6,104 nt of DNA, taken from an uncultured Halieaceae bacterium. Lineage in GTDB: Bacteria > Pseudomonadota > Gammaproteobacteria > Pseudomonadales > Halieaceae. Both the position numbers and the translations under genes were made by a program. The notes beneath the pieces were generated by a model that was given only the letters and a program-made list of their open reading frames with translations, did not search any database and had not been told where the DNA came from. The stretch spans positions 1 through 6,104 of the forward strand of contig CALINF010000120.1 in assembly GCA_938045215.1 (NCBI GenBank). The letters run 5' to 3'. Position 1 is the stretch's first letter; each line of letters opens with the position of its first letter. Positions 1-4,973 of the stretch are shown here, one piece after another.

Positions 1-1143
1 GGGGTTGGCCAGGTAAAATGTACCGCTGTTCACCGCGCCCAATGCATTGGTCTCGGTGAGTCCGTAGCCAATACCCGGCGCAGACTTCTTGAAGGTACCT
101 GCCAGCTTCTTTACCTGATCGGGCGGCCTTGCCGCGCCGCCGGAAAAGACTTCCGCGAGCGAGGAAATATCGCGGTCTGATTCTGCCGCAGCAGCCTGCA
201 GCTCGGCAGACATTGTCGGCACACCGGTAAACCAGGTGATTTTTTCTTTCTCAATGAGCCGAAGCGCCTCCTGAGCGTCCCACTTATGCATGATTACCAG
301 CTTACGACCCACAATCACCGACAACATGAACGCTGAGTGACTGGCAGTACAATGGAACAAGGGAACCGTGAGTAAGCCTGAAGGAGCGAGCTTCACAGCG
401 CCCTCTTCCGGCGGCTGCGCCACTTTGCTCGCGGTACCCATCAGCATCCAGCTAAACAATGCCGAGAGTATTCCCCGGTGAGACGACAAAGCACCCTTGG
501 GATGTCCGGTTGAGCCGGAGGTATACATGATCGTTGCGTAGTCATCTGGCCCTACTTCTACCGCAGGCATCGCCGCGCCTTCATAGTCCTTGATGAGATC
601 GGCAAAGGGCACGGACTCCAGTGCCAGACCACTGCAGTCATCCAGCGCAATCACTTTCAAGCCGTGTTTATCGGCTATCGGCTCCAACCGCTCCGCGCGC
701 TGGCAATCGGCAAACACCACCGTACTGCCACTATCCTCAAAGCCGTAGTCGAGTTCCTCGGTGGTCCACCAGGCGTTCATCGGTACGGCGACTGCACCCA
801 CAGACAGGCATGCGATAAATGCGATCATCCACTGGGGATTGTTACGGCTCAGGATAGCCACACGATCGCCTTTGGCGACACCGTAACGATCTACCAGTGC
901 GGCGCCGATTTCACACGCCATCTGGTACGCCTGACCGTAGGTATACCGTTGATCCAGGTACACCGCAAAATCCTTGTCGGCATGCCCCAGCATAAACTGG
1001 AAATAGGCATTGAGGTTGTCTGGCAAGCCTTTGTAGTTGCGATAAGTCACACCGTTGATCTCAACGGTATCCAGCTCAAATGGTTGCCCTGCTTCCGTCA
1101 TGCTGGCAACAATTTTGTCGAATGCTTCGAGTTCAGGATTCAT
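1..1143 (-). CDS. AMP-forming acyl-CoA synthetase (class I adenylate-forming enzyme), C-terminus cut by window edge
   Basis: This protein would activate a carboxylic acid with ATP to an acyl-adenylate and transfer it to CoA in the cytoplasm. The frame is open from ATG 1143 to base 1, giving 381 residues. The phosphate-binding core YTSGSTGHPKG lies at residues 207-217 and the A5 core YGLTETN at 360-366. The HKWD region and the FTGVPTM stretch (about 286-311) are also typical of the family. The family usually runs to about 510-560 residues, so the C-terminal lid with the GW..TGD segment and catalytic lysine lies off the window. The start is preferred because the N-terminus (an AGQPFELDTVEINGV-type opening) matches family style, although the Shine-Dalgarno is poor (GGGA about 13 nt upstream). 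It follows the upstream dehydrogenase by 27 bp and is the third gene of an operon. Substrate is unknown; a medium- or long-chain, branched or cyclic acid would all fit. Confidence 0.93.
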   Translation of the reverse strand, partial: MNPELEAFDKIVASMTEAGQPFELDTVEINGVTYRNYKGLPDNLNAYFQFMLGHADKDFAVYLDQRYTYGQAYQMACEIGAALVDRYGVAKGDRVAILSRNNPQWMIAFIACLSVGAVAVPMNAWWTTEELDYGFEDSGSTVVFADCQRAERLEPIADKHGLKVIALDDCSGLALESVPFADLIKDYEGAAMPAVEVGPDDYATIMYTSGSTGHPKGALSSHRGILSALFSWMLMGTASKVAQPPEEGAVKLAPSGLLTVPLFHCTASHSAFMLSVIVGRKLVIMHKWDAQEALRLIEKEKITWFTGVPTMSAELQAAAAESDRDISSLAEVFSGGAARPPDQVKKLAGTFKKSAPGIGYGLTETNALGAVNSGTFYLANP

Positions 1144-1170
1144 ATTTTTATCATTTCCCGTTACGTGGAT

Positions 1171-2310
1171 TCAGAATCCGTTCAGAGACGCAAACCGATC
1201 CAGGTGATAGTTGTAATCGCCAAAGGTGTGCTGTGCTGCACGGGCGCGTTTAATAAAAAATCCAATCTCATGCTCGTCGGTCATACCGATGCCGCCGTGC
1301 ATCTGCACACCTTCATTCGTTGCACGCTGCGCAACCTCACAGAGCTTGGCCTTCGCGGCACTAGCCAGCACCGGCAGCGACTCGTCACCACTGTCAATCG
1401 CCTGCAATGCCTTCAATACGATAGAACGGGCAAGCTCCAGTTCAGCAAACAACTCAGCCGCACGATGCTGCAAGCCCTGAAAGGACCCAATGACCTGACC
1501 AAACTGCTTGCGCTCTTTAAGATAGGCCACTGTGCGCTCAAATGCTTCGGTTGATACACCCAGCAGCTCAGAGGCCAAGCCTATGTTAGCTATATCCAGA
1601 GTACGATTAAGGCCGGAGGCCGCTCCACCTTCGCTGCCCAGCAACGCACTGGCATCAACAGAAACATTGTTCAGCGTTAACGCACCACAATTGAGATTAT
1701 CGACCATGGAGCGTTGCTCAATAGCAACACCATCGGCTTTAGCGTCTACCAAAAACGCACTAAGACCATCGGTATCACCAGGTTCACCACTGGTGCGAGC
1801 GATGACCACAAAGGTGTCAGCAACATGTGCATCCAATACCAGACGCTTGCTGCCATTGAGCACGTAGCCATTACCGCCGGCAACAGCCGTAGTAGCTATT
1901 TGCGAAGGGGCATGATGCGCACCTTCTTGAATCGCGAGCGTTACGATGGACTGACCCGACGCAATGGCGGGTAGAAACTGCTCTTTCTGGGCCTGGTCAC
2001 CGAGCTCTGCGATGATCGTCGCACCGATCAACACTGAAGACTGCAGTGGCGAGGCCGACAAATTCCGCCCTACCTGCTCCAACACCAATCCCAGGCCAGT
2101 GTAGCCATAACCCAGACCACCAAATTCCTCATCGATCGCAATACCGGCCCAGCCCATGTCGGCCATCTCTTTCCAGACGTCCTGCGAAAACCCGGTGGCG
2201 TCGCCACTATCACGTAACTCACGCAGGTGCGCCACGGTAGCCTTTTCCGCGAGAAAACCCGCTGCCGCATCCTTGAGCATGCTCTGCTCTTCATTCAATA
2301 CCAATGCCAT
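1171..2310 (-). CDS. Acyl-CoA dehydrogenase family subunit lacking the canonical catalytic glutamate (probable beta partner)
   Basis: This is a 379-residue flavin-dependent acyl-CoA dehydrogenase fold protein. Visible motifs are KERKQFGQVIGSFQGLQH at 265-282 and QMHGGIGMT at 336-344, which in homotetrameric family members reach across the interface to the FAD of a neighbouring subunit. Two active-site elements are missing. The usual SEPxAGSD flavin loop is replaced by AIQEGAHHAPS (about 126-136), and the C-terminal YEG/IEGGT catalytic glutamate position reads HTFGDYNYH (361-369). The neighbour upstream has exactly the missing parts, so I infer that the two form a heteromer. An in-frame ATG at 2376 would add 22 residues, but ATG 2310 has an AAGGA 8 nt upstream and gives the standard MALVLNEEQ opening. 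It sits 28 bp after the first dehydrogenase gene and 27 bp before the synthetase gene. The fold is certain; substrate is unknown. Confidence 0.93.
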   Translation of the reverse strand: MALVLNEEQSMLKDAAAGFLAEKATVAHLRELRDSGDATGFSQDVWKEMADMGWAGIAIDEEFGGLGYGYTGLGLVLEQVGRNLSASPLQSSVLIGATIIAELGDQAQKEQFLPAIASGQSIVTLAIQEGAHHAPSQIATTAVAGGNGYVLNGSKRLVLDAHVADTFVVIARTSGEPGDTDGLSAFLVDAKADGVAIEQRSMVDNLNCGALTLNNVSVDASALLGSEGGAASGLNRTLDIANIGLASELLGVSTEAFERTVAYLKERKQFGQVIGSFQGLQHRAAELFAELELARSIVLKALQAIDSGDESLPVLASAAKAKLCEVAQRATNEGVQMHGGIGMTDEHEIGFFIKRARAAQHTFGDYNYHLDRFASLNGF

Positions 2311-2317
2311 TTCTAGA

Positions 2318-2323
2318 TTCCTT
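2318..2323 (-). promoter_or_regulatory. Shine-Dalgarno that fixes the start of the second dehydrogenase gene
   Basis: The minus strand reads AAGGAA here, about 8 nt before ATG 2310. It lies in the short gap after the preceding stop codon (TGA, 2341-2339). This supports ATG 2310 over the in-frame ATG at 2376, which lies inside the end of the upstream coding region. Confidence 0.75.
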
Positions 2324-2338
2324 ATGTCGTCGATGAAC

Positions 2339-3520
2339 TCAAGCGTCCGGGAGCCCCAGTACACGCTTGGAGACAATATTCAGTTGCACCTCAGTCGTGC
2401 CACCTTCGATCGAATTGCCTTTGGAGCGCAGCCAGTCACGCACGACCTGACCACCCTGGTACGCATCCCCTTCCCAGCCAAGCGCTTCTTCACCGCCCAC
2501 AGCCAGATTGAGTTCATTGCGTCGTTTGTTGAGCTCTGTACCGTAATACTTGAATATTGACGAGGCCGGGCCTAAACCCTGGCCTGACTTCACCTCATCG
2601 CCCACGCGCGCCATGGTGGCTCCGAAAGCGACTGTATCGAGCTGGTACTGGGCAAGATTCTGCCGAAGAATGCCATTGGACAGTCGCCCCTGTTCATCGG
2701 CACCAATCAATTCAACGGCGGTCTCTCCCAGTGACTTCTTGGGAGCACCGCCCATTCCCGAGATCATCTCGCGCTCATGCGTGAGCAGGTACTTGGCGAT
2801 AGTCCAGCCCTTACCCTCTTCGCCAATCAGATTGGCCTTGTCAGCCCGCGCATTGTCGAAGAACGTCTCACAAAATGGCGAGGAGCCACTGATCAGTTTG
2901 ATGGGACGCGCCTCTACACCGGGCTGATCCATATCGAACAGCACAAAGCTGATGCCTTCGTGCTTGGTACCAGTATTGTCGGTACGCACCAGACAGAAGA
3001 TCCAGTCCGCCTTATCCGCGTAAGACGTCCATACTTTCTGGCCGTTAATAAGGTAGTGGTCGCCCTTGTCTTCGGCGCGCGTTGCCAGGCTGGCCAGATC
3101 AGAGCCCGCGTTAGGCTCGGAATAGCCCTGGCACCAGCGAATCTCACCGCGACAAATAGGCGGTAGATGCTCCAGCTTCTGCTCTTGCGTACCAAACTGC
3201 AGCAACGCGGGCCCAAGCATCGAAATGCCGAAACTATCCAGCGCCTGGCGTGCGCCAATCCGCGACATCTCCTGCCTCAGCACCTTCACCTCGTCCGCGC
3301 TGAGACCTCCACCACCGTACTCTTTCGGCCAATGGGGCACTGTCCAGCCTTTCTCGGCCATTCGGTCGCACCAGACTTTCTGGTCGGGATGGTCTATCTC
3401 GGGTACCCGTCCGCCATTGTAAATATCTTCAAAGCCCGTGACGGGCTGACGCATTGCTTCCGGGCAGTTGGCTTCCAGCCAGGCTCTGGTTTCCTGGCGA
3501 AATTGATCTAGGTCGCTCAC
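2339..3520 (-). CDS. Acyl-CoA dehydrogenase, catalytic subunit type (probable alpha partner)
   Basis: This is a 393-residue acyl-CoA dehydrogenase that would introduce the alpha,beta double bond into an acyl-CoA with FAD as acceptor, passing electrons to ETF. The N-terminal helical domain includes VPHWPKEYGGGGLS (61-74). The flavin-site loop GYSEPNAGSDLASL is at 132-145, followed by GQKVWTSYADKADW (160-173). The catalytic-base segment NSIEGGTTEVQ is at 369-379, with Glu372 matching the Glu of MCAD-type enzymes, and the protein ends in the familiar RVLGLP. It lacks an ERxQFG motif, and the QxxGGxG segment is degenerate (LNLAVGGEEALGW, 337-349); the downstream gene carries both. The start is a GTG, with AAGAGG 8 nt upstream. 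The nearby ATG at 3527 is out of frame. It is the first gene of a three-gene operon and has its own predicted promoter. Of the two dehydrogenases, this is the one expected to bear the active site. Confidence 0.95.
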   Translation of the reverse strand: MSDLDQFRQETRAWLEANCPEAMRQPVTGFEDIYNGGRVPEIDHPDQKVWCDRMAEKGWTVPHWPKEYGGGGLSADEVKVLRQEMSRIGARQALDSFGISMLGPALLQFGTQEQKLEHLPPICRGEIRWCQGYSEPNAGSDLASLATRAEDKGDHYLINGQKVWTSYADKADWIFCLVRTDNTGTKHEGISFVLFDMDQPGVEARPIKLISGSSPFCETFFDNARADKANLIGEEGKGWTIAKYLLTHEREMISGMGGAPKKSLGETAVELIGADEQGRLSNGILRQNLAQYQLDTVAFGATMARVGDEVKSGQGLGPASSIFKYYGTELNKRRNELNLAVGGEEALGWEGDAYQGGQVVRDWLRSKGNSIEGGTTEVQLNIVSKRVLGLPDA

Positions 3521-3528
3521 TGGACATA

Positions 3529-3534
3529 CCTCTT
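3529..3534 (-). promoter_or_regulatory. Shine-Dalgarno supporting a GTG start
   Basis: The minus strand reads AAGAGG, followed by 8 nt and then GTG at 3520. An ATG lies within the spacer (3527-3525) but opens a different frame, so the GTG is the better start for the dehydrogenase. Confidence 0.75.
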
Positions 3535-3565
3535 TGGTTTAAAAGAATTCGCGACGCAGGTCGAC

Positions 3566-3604
3566 CCAGCACACAGCTGGAGGTCCTTCAGGCACTGCTG
3601 TGCC
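3566..3604 (-). other. Two small hairpins in the predicted 5' leader of the dehydrogenase operon
   Basis: CCAGC/GCTGG (3566-3570 with 3576-3580, 5-nt loop) and GGCAC/GTGCC (3591-3595 with 3600-3604, 4-nt loop) are perfect 5-bp inverted repeats in the leader. CACAGC (3572-3577) could instead pair with GCTGTG (3597-3602), so two alternative folds exist. No riboswitch class or U tract is recognisable, and short repeats like these can arise by chance. Confidence 0.25.
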
Positions 3605-3641
3605 CAGTAGACACCGACGCCTACGCCAAAAACGGGATTTG

Positions 3642-3656
3642 AACATACAGTATGTT
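3642..3656. promoter_or_regulatory. Operator-like perfect 15-bp palindrome overlapping the -10 box
   Basis: The plus strand reads AACATACAGTATGTT: two 7-bp perfect arms around a single central base. It covers the predicted -10 hexamer of the operon promoter, a typical place for a dimeric repressor such as a TetR-family protein to block RNA polymerase. I cannot match it to a named regulator; it does not resemble the mycobacterial KstR2 or pseudomonad PsrA sites as I recall them. I saw no second copy in the window, and no regulator gene lies within it. Confidence 0.5.
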
Positions 3657-3670
3657 TTGCTGGCTCTCAA
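3642..3670 (-). promoter_or_regulatory. Sigma70-type promoter for the dehydrogenase/synthetase operon
   Basis: On the minus strand, TTGAGA (3670-3665) is separated by exactly 17 nt from TATGTT (3647-3642). These match 5 of 6 and 4 of 6 consensus positions. Transcription would begin near 3635 and leave a leader of about 115 nt before GTG 3520. A perfect palindrome covers the -10 element, which raises confidence that this is a regulated promoter. It is predicted by eye only. Confidence 0.5.
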
Positions 3671-3789
3671 GTATTATGCAGCTGGTAACCGCCGCTTGGA
3701 CGCCACAAGGATAGTCAAACGCTCGACAATCGCGAATCAGGCCAGGAGGTAATAGCGCCCGGGTTTGTAGATAGACGTTGGCAGACGCA

Positions 3790-3807
3790 ACGCCTCTAGT
3801 CAGGCGT
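3790..3807 (-). other. Short perfect hairpin downstream of the oxidoreductase gene
   Basis: ACGCCT (3790-3795) and AGGCGT (3802-3807) form a 6-bp perfect inverted repeat with a 6-nt loop. No T tract follows on either strand. It comes 22 bp after the larger stem-loop and may be a second element of the same 3' end, or chance. Confidence 0.3.
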
Positions 3808-3829
3808 CAAAGTAATGGATGGGGGAGAT

Positions 3830-3862
3830 GGCAGGGTCATTGCCAATGGCAGTAACCCTGCC
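3830..3862 (-). terminator. Long stem-loop 10 bp after the oxidoreductase stop codon; terminator-like but without a U tract
   Basis: The outer arms GGCAGGGT (3830-3837) and ACCCTGCC (3855-3862) pair perfectly, and inner arms TGCC/GGCA (3841-3844 with 3848-3851) close an AAT loop. Together they make a nearly continuous 15-position stem with one mismatch and one G-T pair. The position directly after the TAA at 3873 suits a transcript 3' end. The bases that follow on the minus strand are C-rich (ATCTCCCCCATCC), so this is not a textbook intrinsic terminator. It may instead stabilise a 3' end left by Rho or processing. Confidence 0.5.
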
Positions 3863-3872
3863 GCTGGTGCTG

Positions 3873-4850
3873 TTAGGCGCTCAGCTTGCTAGCCAGACGG
3901 CTGGTAATAATGTCCTCAGCCTCGATCATAATCCGATCGATCAGCTCCTTGCAGGTTGGAATATCGTGTATCAGTCCCGCCACCATACCGCAGGACCAGG
4001 CACCAATTTCCATTTCGCCTTCCATCATGATTTTAGGGTACACACCGGCAACCTCCTCAATGATGTCCTCGAACTGGATATTCTTGCCCAGTTCTTGCTC
4101 CTTCTTGAGAATACGCTCGACTGCGTCGTTGGTCAGCACTCTCTCAGTATTGCGCAAAGGACGCATTACGAGGCGAGTATCCAGCTCAGAGGCAGCAACG
4201 ATAGCGGCCTTCACGTTGTCGTGCACCGGTGCCTCCTTGGTGGCAATAAAGCGTGTACCCATATTCATACCCTCAGCGCCCATAGAGATGGCAGCCACCA
4301 GGGAGCGTGCATCGGCCATACCGCCTGAGGCCACGAAAGGAATCTCCAGTTCGTCTGCAGCACGCGGTAACAGGATCATATTGGGTATGTCATCTTCACC
4401 CGGGTGACCACCGCATTCAAAGCCATCTACCGACACCGCATCACAGCCAATATTCTGCGCTTTGAGCGAATGGCGCACCGACGTGCATTTGTGAATCACC
4501 TTGATCCCGGCGTCCTTCATCGCAGGCATATACTGCTCAGGGCTACGACCCGCAGTTTCCACAATTCTCACGCCACCTTTGATAATTGCATCGATATACC
4601 CGGGATAGTCGGGCGCATTGACCGTTGGCAGAAACGTGAGATTCACCGCAAACGGCTTATCGGTCATGTCATTACATTTGGCTATCTCGTTGGCCAGGTC
4701 TGCTGGCGTTTTCTGGGTGAGGCCGGTGATGGTGCCAAGGCCTCCAGCATTGGACACGGCAGCGGCCAGCTCAGCAAAGCCAACATAGTGCATGCCGCCT
4801 TGGATAATGGGGTGTTCAATATTGAATAGCTCAGTAATTGCAGTCTTCAT
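3873..4850 (-). CDS. FMN-dependent TIM-barrel oxidoreductase, nitronate monooxygenase superfamily, PA1024-like NADH:quinone reductase branch
   Basis: This complete 325-residue protein belongs to the nitronate monooxygenase / 2-nitropropane dioxygenase superfamily. The FMN-binding barrel is visible from IEHPIIQGGM (11-20) and NAGGLGTITGL (34-44). It continues through DKPFAVNLTFLPT (64-76), HKCTSVRHSLKA (120-131), DGFECGGHPGEDD (142-154), ASGGMADARS (174-183) and GAEGMNMGTRF (191-201). His149 in the GGHPGEDD segment corresponds to the proposed active-site His of Pseudomonas PA1024. As I recall the PA1024 protein, similarity is close along the length (328 versus 325 residues). PA1024 was first called a nitronate monooxygenase but acts as an NADH:quinone reductase. 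ATG 4850 has GAGGA 9 nt upstream. A long stem-loop follows the stop. IpdC-type steroid enzymes are a related alternative, but they are longer and differ in these motifs. The family is certain; the reaction is inferred. Confidence 0.9.
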   Translation of the reverse strand: MKTAITELFNIEHPIIQGGMHYVGFAELAAAVSNAGGLGTITGLTQKTPADLANEIAKCNDMTDKPFAVNLTFLPTVNAPDYPGYIDAIIKGGVRIVETAGRSPEQYMPAMKDAGIKVIHKCTSVRHSLKAQNIGCDAVSVDGFECGGHPGEDDIPNMILLPRAADELEIPFVASGGMADARSLVAAISMGAEGMNMGTRFIATKEAPVHDNVKAAIVAASELDTRLVMRPLRNTERVLTNDAVERILKKEQELGKNIQFEDIIEEVAGVYPKIMMEGEMEIGAWSCGMVAGLIHDIPTCKELIDRIMIEAEDIITSRLASKLSA

Positions 4851-4875
4851 GATTGTTATTCCTCAACCAGATAAA

Positions 4876-4892
4876 GTTTCGGCACCCGAAGC
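4876..4892 (-). other. Small hairpin between the DUF3604 and oxidoreductase genes
   Basis: GTTTCGG (4876-4882) pairs with CCGAAGC (4886-4892) around a 3-nt loop, with one G-T pair. On the minus strand it is followed by TTTATC. It is 82 nt downstream of the DUF3604 stop and 25 nt before the oxidoreductase start. It could be a weak terminator or a leader hairpin. The rest of this 123-bp gap holds no feature I can support. Confidence 0.3.
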
Positions 4893-4973
4893 ATCGCTCA
4901 GGGATTCACAGGGGATACAAAAACTAGGCGAAACCGGCGCTCAGATCAAACGCTTTTTTGTGTAGCGTCCGTT

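Larger units (their letters stand above)
3521..3872. other. Non-coding gap of 352 bp holding a promoter, operator-like palindrome and stem-loops
   Basis: This gap separates the oxidoreductase gene from the dehydrogenase operon, both on the minus strand. I find no convincing gene in it. It holds, in minus-strand order, a long stem-loop just after the oxidoreductase stop (3862-3830), a short hairpin (3807-3790), a stretch with no recognisable element (about 3789-3671), a sigma70-like promoter overlapping a perfect palindrome (3670-3642), and a leader of about 115 nt with two small hairpins. The arrangement suggests that the operon is transcribed separately from the oxidoreductase gene. Confidence 0.7.

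Noticed and set aside
664..1554. A 296-codon open frame on the plus strand spanning the synthetase/dehydrogenase junction
   Set aside because: It lies antisense to two genes with clear family motifs, crosses their boundary, and its translation shows no recognisable domain. It is a shadow frame in GC-rich coding DNA.
2311..2376. N-terminal extension of the second dehydrogenase from an in-frame ATG at 2376
   Set aside because: The extension overlaps the end of the upstream gene, has no family resemblance, and ATG 2310 has a well-spaced Shine-Dalgarno.
3454..3642. A 62-codon plus-strand frame reaching into the intergenic gap
   Set aside because: It starts antisense to the dehydrogenase coding region and shows no ribosome site or recognisable protein features.
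3539..3646. A 35-codon arginine-rich minus-strand frame just before the dehydrogenase operon (a possible leader peptide)
   Set aside because: Its ATG sits inside the palindrome/-10 box, upstream of the predicted transcript start, and has no Shine-Dalgarno.
3744..3750. A perfect AGGAGGT Shine-Dalgarno-like string on the plus strand
   Set aside because: No start codon follows at a usable distance, and a stop codon (TAG) appears soon after the first TTG.
3873..4850. Naming the oxidoreductase ipdC because of the dehydrogenase/synthetase neighbours
   Set aside because: Its length and the GGHPGEDD and HKCTSVRH segments fit PA1024 better than IpdC as I recall them, and the pathway context is only suggestive.
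4921..4949. Possible promoter for the oxidoreductase gene (TTGATC, 17 nt, TAGTTT on the minus strand)
   Set aside because: The spacing is right, but only 4 of 6 and 3 of 6 positions match, with no supporting element.
4950..4968. Possible terminator hairpin ACGCT/AGCGT just after the DUF3604 stop
   Set aside because: It has a 5-bp stem with a 9-nt loop, and the A/T run lies inside the loop rather than after the stem on the minus strand.
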